NCBI GenBank assembly: GCA_025210515.1
Contig: JAOARM010000042.1
Span: 184,543 to 248,542, forward strand
DNA length: 64,000 bases
Direction of reading: 5' to 3'
Source of the DNA: Vallitalea sp.
GTDB lineage: Bacteria; Bacillota; Clostridia; Lachnospirales; Vallitaleaceae
Under the pieces are notes generated by a model. It was not told where the DNA came from, searched no databases, and saw only the letters and a program-made list of their open reading frames with translations. The stretch's first letter is position 1; each line of letters opens with the position of its first letter. Shown piece after piece: positions 16,944 through 24,920 of the stretch. A program made the position numbers and the translations under genes.

Positions 16944-18587
16944 ATGATGTTTTGTTATCAATGTCAAGAGGCGTCAAAAGGAACAGGCTGTACAATTCAA
17001 GGGGTATGCGGTAAGAAAGAAGAAGTAGCTAATTTACAAGATTTATTAATATATACTATAAAAGGTATATCTATATTAGCTAATAAAGGTAGAGAAGTAG
17101 AAGTAGAGCTTGATAAAGTAGATCACTATATAATGAATTCATTGTTTATGACAATTACAAATGCAAACTTTGATAATGCTGCTTTTATTACGGAAATTAA
17201 AAAAGGTTTAGCACTTAGAGAAGAATTAAAGAATACTCTAGAGGCAAAAGGAATTGAACTTGAAAATCTACATGATAGTGCTACTTGGAAAGCTGATACA
17301 GATGTTGCAATTGAAGCAAAAGCAGATAGTGTAGTTGTAGGTGTACTTGCAACAGAAAATGAAGATGTACGTTCTCTTAGAGAACTAATAACTTATGGTG
17401 TGAAAGGTATGGCAGCATATGCACATCACGCATATAACTTAGGTAAAGAAGATAAAGAAATATATGCTTTTACATCTAAAGCATTAGCAGCTACATTAGA
17501 TGATACATTAACTGCGGATGATCTAGTAGCACTAACACTTGAAACTGGAAAATATGGTGTTAACACAATGGCAATGCTTGATGTAGCTAATACATCTGCA
17601 TATGGTGACCCAGAAATTACGGAAGTTAATATTGGAGTTAGAAATAATCCAGCAATATTAATATCTGGTCATGATCTTAGTGATCTAGAGCAGTTATTAG
17701 AGCAAACACAAGGAACTGGAGTAGATGTATATACACATAGTGAAATGCTACCAGCTCATTATTATCCAGCATTCAAAAAATATGATAACTTTGTAGGAAA
17801 CTATGGTAATGCTTGGTGGAAACAAAAAGAAGAATTTGAGTCATTTAATGGACCAGTATTGTTCACTACTAACTGTATAGTACCACCAAAAACTAGTTAT
17901 ATAGATAGAATCTATACAACTGGAGCTTCAGGTTTTCCAGGATGCAAACATATAGAAGCTGATGAAAATGGTAAGAAAGATTTTTCAGAAATTATTGAAC
18001 ATGCTAAGAAGCTAGATTCACCTACAGAAATTGAAACAGGCTCAATAGTTGGAGGTTTTGCTCACGCTCAAGTTTTCGCACTTGCAGATAAAGTTGTAGA
18101 TGCTGTTAAATCTGGAGCAATCAAGAAATTCTTCGTAATGGCTGGCTGTGATGGAAGAATGAAATCAAGAGATTATTATACTGATTTTGCTAAAGAACTT
18201 CCAAATGATACAGTTATTCTTACAGCAGGTTGTGCAAAATACAAATACAACAAATTACCATTAGGTGATATTGGTGGAATTCCAAGAGTATTAGATGCTG
18301 GACAATGTAATGATTCTTATTCATTAGCAGTAATTGCTCTAAAATTAAAAGAAGTATTTGAGTTAAATGATATTAACGAATTACCTATAGCTTATAATAT
18401 TGCATGGTATGAGCAAAAAGCGGTAATAGTTTTACTTGCATTACTACATTTAGGTGTTAAAAATATTCATTTAGGGCCAACACTTCCAGCGTTTTTATCA
18501 CCAAATGTTGCTAACGTACTTGTAGAAACATTTGGTATTGGTGGAATATCTAATGTAGAAGATGATATTAAAATGTTTATGGCATAG
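16944..18587 (+). CDS. hcp: Hydroxylamine reductase / hybrid cluster protein
   Basis: 547 aa, ATG nine bases after AAGGAG. The N-terminal Cys motif C4-x2-C7-x8-C16-x5-C22 is the cluster site of clostridial-type Hcp. The hybrid-cluster region shows [31 protein letters not shown] and the [12 protein letters not shown] block with the terminal Cys/His/Glu ligands. The length matches the family. Hcp reduces nitric oxide or hydroxylamine in anaerobes under nitrosative stress. Single gene with its own terminator. Confidence 0.95.
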   Translation: MMFCYQCQEASKGTGCTIQGVCGKKEEVANLQDLLIYTIKGISILANKGREVEVELDKVDHYIMNSLFMTITNANFDNAAFITEIKKGLALREELKNTLEAKGIELENLHDSATWKADTDVAIEAKADSVVVGVLATENEDVRSLRELITYGVKGMAAYAHHAYNLGKEDKEIYAFTSKALAATLDDTLTADDLVALTLETGKYGVNTMAMLDVANTSAYGDPEITEVNIGVRNNPAILISGHDLSDLEQLLEQTQGTGVDVYTHSEMLPAHYYPAFKKYDNFVGNYGNAWWKQKEEFESFNGPVLFTTNCIVPPKTSYIDRIYTTGASGFPGCKHIEADENGKKDFSEIIEHAKKLDSPTEIETGSIVGGFAHAQVFALADKVVDAVKSGAIKKFFVMAGCDGRMKSRDYYTDFAKELPNDTVILTAGCAKYKYNKLPLGDIGGIPRVLDAGQCNDSYSLAVIALKLKEVFELNDINELPIAYNIAWYEQKAVIVLLALLHLGVKNIHLGPTLPAFLSPNVANVLVETFGIGGISNVEDDIKMFMA

Positions 18588-18609
18588 GGAATAGTGGTTA
18601 AATATATAG

Positions 18610-18645
18610 AAGGTTATAGACGATATTGTGCTATAACCTTTTTTT
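18610..18645 (+). terminator. Intrinsic terminator of hcp
   Basis: AGGTTATAG / CTATAACCT followed by TTTTTTT. Confidence 0.85.
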
Positions 18646-18704
18646 CTATTGTACTTTTTTAATTATTTAATGTAGTCCATAGTCGTAGATATATATATTG
18701 GTAT

Positions 18705-19250
18705 TTAATGCTTTATATATTTAGGTTCTCCCACAGTAAATAAATCATTAATTTTATTTGCTTCCCTTTGATTACTAGCTGGAGCAACGATAATTTTATT
18801 ACTAAATGTAATCTCTTTAGAATTTACTCTTTCGTATAATCTCATAACAAGTTTGTTACGGTCATCTATATATGCCATTAAAAATACATATAAATATTTA
18901 TTTGTAGTATCATCATAGTATTTTCCAATAAAACGAGAATCTAAATATCCACCTTCTACGGAAAAATTCTCTTGTTTATTATTATCTTGATGAAATAGAG
19001 ATGAGCCATTAATTAATATATCACCTATAAAAGTGTCTTCACCATTAAGTGGACTTCTTTTGTATTTTCCCTCTAATGTAATAGTTACTTTTTTGTGTAA
19101 GTTCTTATCATGAAGGTCATATAAAATACCTGTATATTCTTTTTTCCAATCTCTTGGAAATGTAATGTAGAGATTAATCATAGAAATAGTAATAATTAAT
19201 GCACTTATCATAATTATATATTCAATAGGAATCTTAGCAATTTTCTTCAT
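18705..19250 (-). CDS. 181-aa membrane-anchored protein in the BlaR1 operon
   Basis: ATG seven bases after GGAG. One N-terminal membrane segment (IEYIIMISALIITISMINLY) is followed by an extracytoplasmic beta-rich domain (GILYDLHDKN, VTITLEGKYKR, GDILINGSSLF, YVFLMAYIDDRN). No family recognised. It lies downstream of blaR1 on the same strand and is probably its output or an accessory of the sensor. Confidence 0.65.
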   Translation of the reverse strand: MKKIAKIPIEYIIMISALIITISMINLYITFPRDWKKEYTGILYDLHDKNLHKKVTITLEGKYKRSPLNGEDTFIGDILINGSSLFHQDNNKQENFSVEGGYLDSRFIGKYYDDTTNKYLYVFLMAYIDDRNKLVMRLYERVNSKEITFSNKIIVAPASNQREANKINDLFTVGEPKYIKH

Positions 19251-19361
19251 ATATGCACTCCGTTCACGATTATATATTGTTTCTAACGTAGAATAGCTAA
19301 AACTTAATATATCGTTATTAATATTGACAATAAATTGTAATAAGAGACAGCCCCTTTTAAA

Positions 19362-22145
19362 TTATGTGAGAGGAATTAATTCGTCAGCTTTTTTATAATG
19401 TTCTTTATATAGAGAAACTCCATACTGGTTATTTTCTTTTAAATGCTTAATTAAATTCTTTCTAGATAATTTAATAATGTCTTCATAATTTCCGTAATGT
19501 GCTAAAATAATTTCTCCAAGCCCTTTAATCTTTTTTTGTGAAACAGGCATTGTACAGAAATTTTGTATTGAACTGGAAAAATCTGAGCCATCCATAGCAT
19601 GTTCATATTTATCTAATGAATAACTTCCATCAGAGTTTTTTACATAAGTTATTGCGACTGGTATTATACTACCACCTTCGTTTGAAAGAGTTTTATCAAA
19701 TAGACTATAATGGGAAGAATATGTTGTGGCAAATATTTTAAGTTTATTGCCTTCTTCGTAACTTCCGAATATATGTGGAGCCACTATAGTAAAAGTATTT
19801 TTATTAGTTTTAGATTGAGCTATTTCTGTTTCATAAACTAATTTCTCAATTAAATCTGTTCCATGATAAGTGAAATCGGGTAATATGATTTCTTCTCTTA
19901 TATTTAGTTGTTTAATCCATTCACTAGGGAGCATATCATCTCTTACATTATTTTGCACTCCCAATAATTCTTTGCAAAGGCTCATCATAATATATTCTTG
20001 TAATTCATTTGAAGTGCTTTGTTTTAGTCTTGATAGCATATAGTTTAATATTTCACTATTGCCATTTTCATCTACATATTTATATGAATTTTTAATAATG
20101 TTTTCATATCCATCTTGATTTTGTTCAATATAATCATTAGGATTAGAAGAAGCTTTTGAAGAAGATAATATTGATTCAATACTACTTTCTACGAAATTAA
20201 TAACATCTTGTGAGAAGGTTTTTTCTTCTTTTGTCTCTTCTATAGAATTATTATTTGATAAAATATTATTAAGTAACTCTATATTATCACCAATTACAGT
20301 AAGATCTCCATACTTATCCTCAAAACCAGCTCTTGGGAATGTAAATGATGTATTGTATTTTGATGTATCTAATTCTCCATCTGATTTCGTAATTCTATAT
20401 GAAAAAGTAACTTCATCTACATTATCTACCATACAAAAAACTACTAGGGCATTAATTCTTGAGTTTATTTCAAGAGTAGTGTCTGGTGTAGATATTGGCC
20501 ATTCGCCGTTATATTCTTTATTAGAAGCAGGTTCATAATATATTGTAATGCCGTAGGGCTTATTACTTGTTTCTAGAGATGTATATTGTTGTTTGAAATA
20601 GCTATCTGGAGTTGGTAGATTATATGCTATATGACTAACTTTAACATGATTACCAACATAAGGTGTTCTATATTTAGAAATCTCATTCAAATCATATGTT
20701 AACATATTAACCCTTACAACAAAACCATAGTTAACGGTTCCTTTTCCTTCATATTCTAGGGTTAAATCAAATATATATTCTCCAGATTCTTTCGGAGCTT
20801 TTATATACATATCATTGTTTTGCAAAGTATAGCTTATAGTGTCAGATTGCATTAATTGTTTGTTTTTATATACTTTGATATCTTTAATAGTAAAATCATA
20901 TTTTTTGAAACTTTTATACTGTTGAGTACTAATAATTAATTGTTCTTCATCTGATACAGAAATAATATTATCCATATTATATTGAAAATCAGCTGCGTTA
21001 TTTGAATCAGATTGAATATATTTTTTAGTCTTCCAAGAATAACTGCCTATAAGAGCTTGCTTAGCATGTAGTAATTTTGAACTAATAAAAATATTATATG
21101 GTTCATTTTCTTTATTTTTATTTTTTCTATTTGCTCCAAGCAATAATGAAGCTGTAATAACTATTGCTAGTAAGATCACTGATAATGCTACTATAGCTTT
21201 TGATTTTTTATTATATTTCATAATAGATATTAACCTTTCTTTTAATGTCTTTTTTTCTTCACACATAGTAGCTTGTAATACTGATGTAGGGTATTTATGT
21301 TCAGCAATAACAGAGATTAGAGTATCACCATATGATTGTCTTTCTGATGGAGTTAGATTTTTTATAACTGCTTCATCACATGCAAGTTCACAAGCATTAC
21401 TAAGTTCTTTTCTTAATAAATATATTAATGGATTAAACCAATGAATACACGTCGCAATTAATGAAAGCCATTTTATTACTATATCATAATGAACTAGATG
21501 AGTGGTTTCATGTAATAAAATATTTTTTAGTTGTTCTTCATCATAGTTATTATTAGGAATGATAATACAAGGTTTTAATACACCTAATAGCATTGGTGTT
21601 GTTACATACGAATTTCTTTTGATTGTTACATTTCTTTTTCTTGTTATAATATTATTTAATGCTATAATATCACTATCTAAACTGGGAATATTGTTAAGGC
21701 GCATAACTTTTAAGAATTTTGTATATATAGAAACATTAAAGAAAAATATACTTATAGCACCAAGTAACCAAAAATAAATTAAATATTGATTTAGTAGTTC
21801 CTTAATAGTAACTATAGTAGAGTTGTTAACTGTATTAGAAACCACTTTGCTTGTATTTGTAATAATAGGAGCTGTAAACTGGTTATGTGTTATATCTTTA
21901 ATTTTATCTACTGCAATTTGAGTTTGTATATTTTTTTCTGGTTTATTAGAAAACAAATAATTCATGGCATTAATCTCTATAGAAAAAGGTATAATCAATC
22001 TTAATAATACAATTATCCATATAATATATTGTATTGTTTTTGAAAGCTTATTTTTAATAAGTGGTTTTAACATATATATAAAAATTGCTAAAATACTACC
22101 TGACAGTGATAGGGATAATATTAACTTAATCGTTTCGTTCAACAT
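19362..22145 (-). CDS. blaR1: BlaR1/MecR1-type M56 metallopeptidase sensor with large extracytoplasmic domain
   Basis: About 927 aa; I prefer the ATG at 22145 (six bases after AGGTG), though GTG at 22154 and ATG at 22151 are possible. The N-terminal ~350 residues carry four membrane helices and the zinc motif HETTH (H215, E216, H219 counted from 22154) followed by NACELACDEAVI, as in BlaR1. The remaining ~580 residues lie outside the membrane and lack a recognisable penicillin-binding SxxK sensor domain. So the signal is probably not a beta-lactam. Its start overlaps blaI. Confidence 0.88.
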   Translation of the reverse strand: MLNETIKLILSLSLSGSILAIFIYMLKPLIKNKLSKTIQYIIWIIVLLRLIIPFSIEINAMNYLFSNKPEKNIQTQIAVDKIKDITHNQFTAPIITNTSKVVSNTVNNSTIVTIKELLNQYLIYFWLLGAISIFFFNVSIYTKFLKVMRLNNIPSLDSDIIALNNIITRKRNVTIKRNSYVTTPMLLGVLKPCIIIPNNNYDEEQLKNILLHETTHLVHYDIVIKWLSLIATCIHWFNPLIYLLRKELSNACELACDEAVIKNLTPSERQSYGDTLISVIAEHKYPTSVLQATMCEEKKTLKERLISIMKYNKKSKAIVALSVILLAIVITASLLLGANRKNKNKENEPYNIFISSKLLHAKQALIGSYSWKTKKYIQSDSNNAADFQYNMDNIISVSDEEQLIISTQQYKSFKKYDFTIKDIKVYKNKQLMQSDTISYTLQNNDMYIKAPKESGEYIFDLTLEYEGKGTVNYGFVVRVNMLTYDLNEISKYRTPYVGNHVKVSHIAYNLPTPDSYFKQQYTSLETSNKPYGITIYYEPASNKEYNGEWPISTPDTTLEINSRINALVVFCMVDNVDEVTFSYRITKSDGELDTSKYNTSFTFPRAGFEDKYGDLTVIGDNIELLNNILSNNNSIEETKEEKTFSQDVINFVESSIESILSSSKASSNPNDYIEQNQDGYENIIKNSYKYVDENGNSEILNYMLSRLKQSTSNELQEYIMMSLCKELLGVQNNVRDDMLPSEWIKQLNIREEIILPDFTYHGTDLIEKLVYETEIAQSKTNKNTFTIVAPHIFGSYEEGNKLKIFATTYSSHYSLFDKTLSNEGGSIIPVAITYVKNSDGSYSLDKYEHAMDGSDFSSSIQNFCTMPVSQKKIKGLGEIILAHYGNYEDIIKLSRKNLIKHLKENNQYGVSLYKEHYKKADELIPLT

Positions 22146-22521
22146 TATCATCACCTACTTTGAACAATGCACGTAGTTCGTCTATGTCATCTTCATTAAG
22201 TTTTCTGTTGCTGGCAAGAGATGCAACTAGTTTTTTCGCACTCCCAAAGTATAATTTATCTATTAAACTCTGAGTAGTATATTCTGTATATTCTTCTTCA
22301 CTAATTAAATATTTATAATAGTATACCTCTTTCTTAGTTGCTAAAACAACGCCTTTTTTACATAGCCTTCTTATTAAAGTTTTTATAGTAGAAGCTTCCC
22401 AATCTGTTCTTGCTTCAAGAGTCTTTCTAATAATTGAAATAGGTAATTCTTTTTCTGATTCCCATAGTACACGCATAACTTCAAGTTCAGAATCAGTTAT
22501 CTTTGATATTAATTTATTCAT
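22126..22521 (-). CDS. blaI: BlaI/MecI-family repressor
   Basis: 131 aa from the ATG at 22521. The winged helix (ITDSELEVMRVLWESEKELP, then WEASTIKTLIRRLCKKGVV) and the C-terminal dimerisation part (YFGSAKKLVASLASNRKLNEDDIDELRAL) match BlaI. BlaI dimers are inactivated by proteolysis after BlaR1 signalling. It overlaps blaR1 by about 20-29 bp, so the two are co-translated. Autoregulation is supported by operators in its promoter. Confidence 0.9.
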   Translation of the reverse strand: MNKLISKITDSELEVMRVLWESEKELPISIIRKTLEARTDWEASTIKTLIRRLCKKGVVLATKKEVYYYKYLISEEEYTEYTTQSLIDKLYFGSAKKLVASLASNRKLNEDDIDELRALFKVGDDNVERND

Positions 22522-22538
22522 ATAATCTCTCTCTTTCT

Positions 22539-22594
22539 GGTTACAAATGTAACCTGGATACATACAGTTTACTCTTGTAACCTGTAGTTGTCAA
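22539..22594 (-). promoter_or_regulatory. blaI promoter with two BlaI-type operators
   Basis: On the minus strand, TTGACA (22589-22594), 17-nt spacer, TAAACT (22566-22571). A perfect operator GGTTACA-AA-TGTAACC spans 22539-22554, just downstream of the start. An imperfect copy (22567-22582; GGTTACAAGAGTAAAC on the minus strand) overlaps the spacer and -10. The TACA/TGTA core is the known BlaI/MecI/CopY recognition type. Confidence 0.82.
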
Positions 22595-22843
22595 CATATA
22601 TTAATGATTTATTAGAATAAGTATTATTACATATTAGAAATTAAAAAGATACATAAGCGTTCATCAAAGGAAATATAATACAAAATTATAATTTTAAAAT
22701 ACATATACCGATATATTAAGAATAAACAAATTAATTGAAATTTAGTGAATGGTTTATTATTTTAACTTTTATTGCAATTTAAGTTATAGAATTAATTGAT
22801 TTGACATCATTAGACAACTTTTTAAAAAATTTCAACAATATAC

Positions 22844-22872
22844 TTGAAAATTCTTTGGCAATTTGTTAGAAT
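22844..22872 (+). promoter_or_regulatory. Promoter of the toxin operon
   Basis: TTGAAA (22844-22849), 17-nt spacer, TAGAAT (22867-22872), about 75 bp before the toxin A start. The remaining gap back to blaI (22600-22840) is AT-rich with a second TTGACA at 22801 but no clear partner -10. Confidence 0.55.
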
Positions 22873-22946
22873 ATTTGTAAGTTTAGTACGTACAAAACTT
22901 CAACGCAGAAAAAACAAAATATTTTGCATATACAAGGAGGTTATAT

Positions 22947-24344
22947 ATGAAATTACTTAGAAGAAATATTATAATGAGTTTGATTTTAGTTTTGTGCTTT
23001 AGTTTTTCTTCAATATTTATGGTAACCCCATCAACATCTTATGCTTATGGAGATGGTGATGTAGAAGTTGGTCCTGGTGATCCAGACGAGCCAGAAAAAC
23101 CAGATCCAGACCCCGATCCAGAAAAGCCTGACCCAGAAAAACCAGATCCAGAAAAGCCCGATCCCGATCCAGATCAGACTGACCAAGAAGTTGAACAAGA
23201 AAAAGAACAAGAAAAAAGAAAAGAAGAAATGAATAAATTAACTAGTAATAATGAATTTGATGACCCAAGAATAAATAAAGCACTAAGATTAATAGATTCA
23301 GATGTACTAAAATTATTAAACGATAAAAAAGTTAGCGTAGAGTTAATAAAAGGACCTATAACACAACATAAAGATTATGCAGAATTTAAAGATAAAGACA
23401 AAGTTATCATTGATAACGAAGGAAATGAAAAAACAGTTTCTTGGAACGATGAAATAATAGGTAATGAGCCTGGAAAACCAATAGTTATTAATGTAGATAA
23501 GCTTGAAACACAGGATATTGTATTAAATGAAGTAGGGAAAAGAGTTTTTGACTTAAATCTAAAGCAAAATAGTGAGCTTTTAAGTAATTTTGCACATAGA
23601 TTAAGTAAATTATCAATTCCGGGAAAACGTTTTGTTTTTTCAAAAGAATTATTAGATAAAGGTATTGATTTGAATAATATTGATAGAGATATTGATAGTT
23701 ATCAAAGAACTTTTAGTAAAAGTTTTTCGATATATTATGGACATAACGAAACTAGAGATCTTCTAAGGACGTATGATAATTCTATATATAGATTATTTAA
23801 GTTTTATTATGATAATCTTATAACTGACAAACAAGATTTATACGATGACGCAAAATCCAGAATGGATAATCTATTAAGCAAATTAAATATTGAGGGTACT
23901 ATTATAGATACACAATCAGCAGAAGAAGTTAATTCTACTGTATTTAAGGGGTGGGAACCACCGTATAAAGAAAACACACCTGTATATACTATAGAGCTTG
24001 ATAAGCCTATTACACTTTCAAGAGTGTATTCACCACCAGAGAATAGTAAATTTGGTAGTTGGTTTTTAGCAAAAAAAGATATTATTGGACTAAAACCAGA
24101 AGAAATGAAAGATAGATTTGCTTTGCCAAACAAGTTATTACCAGAATATGTATGTGATGTAACATTTAAAGAAGGCGACAAATTAAGAATTGGTATTGTA
24201 AAAGAACAACCTTCGTTCTCTGATAATTCAGGTGGTATAGGTGGAGCAATTCAATTTGATTCTTCGCAAAAACTGAATCCAGGTTATATTGGTGATTTTC
24301 AGAATGAATTTAGATTAGAAGAAGATGAGCCTTTTGGACAATAA
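22947..24344 (+). CDS. Binary toxin A component: lethal-factor-type PA-binding domain fused to TNT-like NADase
   Basis: 465 aa, ATG after AAGGAGG. Residues 1-33 are a signal peptide; 40-78 a PDPEKPD-type repeat; 79-97 a highly charged stretch like the disordered leader of lethal factor (LF). Residues ~110-295 match the LF N-terminal (PA-binding) domain: SDVLKLLNDKKVSVELIKGP with PITQHK, then TFSKSFSIYYGHNETRDLL and IYRLFKFYYD, parallel to VFAKAFAYYIEPQHRDVL in LF as I recall it. The HExxH of LF is absent. Residues ~335-458 resemble a TNT NAD+ glycohydrolase domain: GWEPPY, TLSRVY (R359), FGSWF, DRFALP (R390), and GGIGGAIQF with Q436 in place of the catalytic Gln of TNT. The B component lies two genes downstream. 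Domain calls are by eye. Confidence 0.8.
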   Translation: MKLLRRNIIMSLILVLCFSFSSIFMVTPSTSYAYGDGDVEVGPGDPDEPEKPDPDPDPEKPDPEKPDPEKPDPDPDQTDQEVEQEKEQEKRKEEMNKLTSNNEFDDPRINKALRLIDSDVLKLLNDKKVSVELIKGPITQHKDYAEFKDKDKVIIDNEGNEKTVSWNDEIIGNEPGKPIVINVDKLETQDIVLNEVGKRVFDLNLKQNSELLSNFAHRLSKLSIPGKRFVFSKELLDKGIDLNNIDRDIDSYQRTFSKSFSIYYGHNETRDLLRTYDNSIYRLFKFYYDNLITDKQDLYDDAKSRMDNLLSKLNIEGTIIDTQSAEEVNSTVFKGWEPPYKENTPVYTIELDKPITLSRVYSPPENSKFGSWFLAKKDIIGLKPEEMKDRFALPNKLLPEYVCDVTFKEGDKLRIGIVKEQPSFSDNSGGIGGAIQFDSSQKLNPGYIGDFQNEFRLEEDEPFGQ

Positions 24345-24387
24345 TTACTAACTAATATATGAACTAAAATCGTAAAGGAATTATTAG

Positions 24388-24449
24388 ATATATACATACA
24401 ATATAACAAGAAAAACAATAACAGAACTCAATGTATTGTATGTATATAT
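24388..24449 (+). repeat. 16-bp perfect inverted repeat between toxin A and the small gene
   Basis: Arms 24388-24403 and 24434-24449 (ATATATACATACAATA and its complement) with a 30-nt loop. No T-run follows the right arm, so it may stabilise the toxin A mRNA end or modulate read-through rather than terminate fully. Confidence 0.7.
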
Positions 24450-24464
24450 TATAAATGTTACAAT
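24436..24464 (+). promoter_or_regulatory. Possible separate promoter for the candidate immunity gene
   Basis: TTGTAT (24436-24441), 17-nt spacer, TACAAT (24459-24464). The -35 lies inside the right arm of the inverted repeat. An own promoter would allow constant expression of an immunity protein. Confidence 0.4.
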
Positions 24465-24501
24465 ACAACAAGAAAATTCTACTAGAAGGATATGATAATT
24501 A

Positions 24502-24882
24502 ATGATGATTAGATATAGAATGATTGACAGTAATATATTAAATATTAATGGAAAAGAATTGATATTTGATAACAATATTAATAATGTAATAGAGTACAAT
24601 AACATTTTAATAGTTCATGTATTTAACAATAATAGTTCAACCATGTTAGAACAGCCAGTAAATAATATTTATGGAGTGTCAAATACAGGAAAAATTATTT
24701 GGAATATTCAAGAATTTTTTAATAATAGTAACAATGAAATGTATAATTCATTTCATGATATTAGCTGTGTTTCTATGTATATGAATCAAGAAGGAGAATT
24801 AATAATTGTAACATATGATGGTTTGGCATATGTTCTAGATATAGAAAATATGCAAATTGTAAGACGCTTAACTACTAAATAA
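24502..24882 (+). CDS. 126-aa cytosolic protein, candidate immunity factor for the NADase toxin
   Basis: ATG at 24502 (second ATG at 24505), eleven bases after AAGGA. No signal peptide or membrane segment. It is acidic and made of short beta strands (ILNINGKELIFDNNI, NILIVHVFNN, NNIYGVSNTGKIIWNIQEF, GELIIVTYDGLAYVLDIENM), a pattern like one blade or propeller-like repeat. It sits between the two secreted toxin genes, 38 bp before the B component. Bacteria that make TNT-type NADases carry a cytosolic inhibitor (IFT in Mycobacterium tuberculosis), and this is the only gene here that could fill that role. The sequence is not visibly similar to IFT, so the function is inferred from position. Confidence 0.5.
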   Translation: MMIRYRMIDSNILNINGKELIFDNNINNVIEYNNILIVHVFNNNSSTMLEQPVNNIYGVSNTGKIIWNIQEFFNNSNNEMYNSFHDISCVSMYMNQEGELIIVTYDGLAYVLDIENMQIVRRLTTK

Positions 24883-24920
24883 TATATCAACAAACTAATG
24901 ATTATAAGGAGTGAGTATAT

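Noticed and set aside
22947..24344. Toxin A as a metalloprotease like anthrax lethal factor
   Set aside because: The lethal-factor-like domain has no HExxH; only the PA-binding fold seems kept, and the C-terminal half matches TNT better.
22947..24344. Toxin A as an ADP-ribosyltransferase like iota or C2 toxin A
   Set aside because: No STS or ExE motif of that family is visible in the C-terminal domain.
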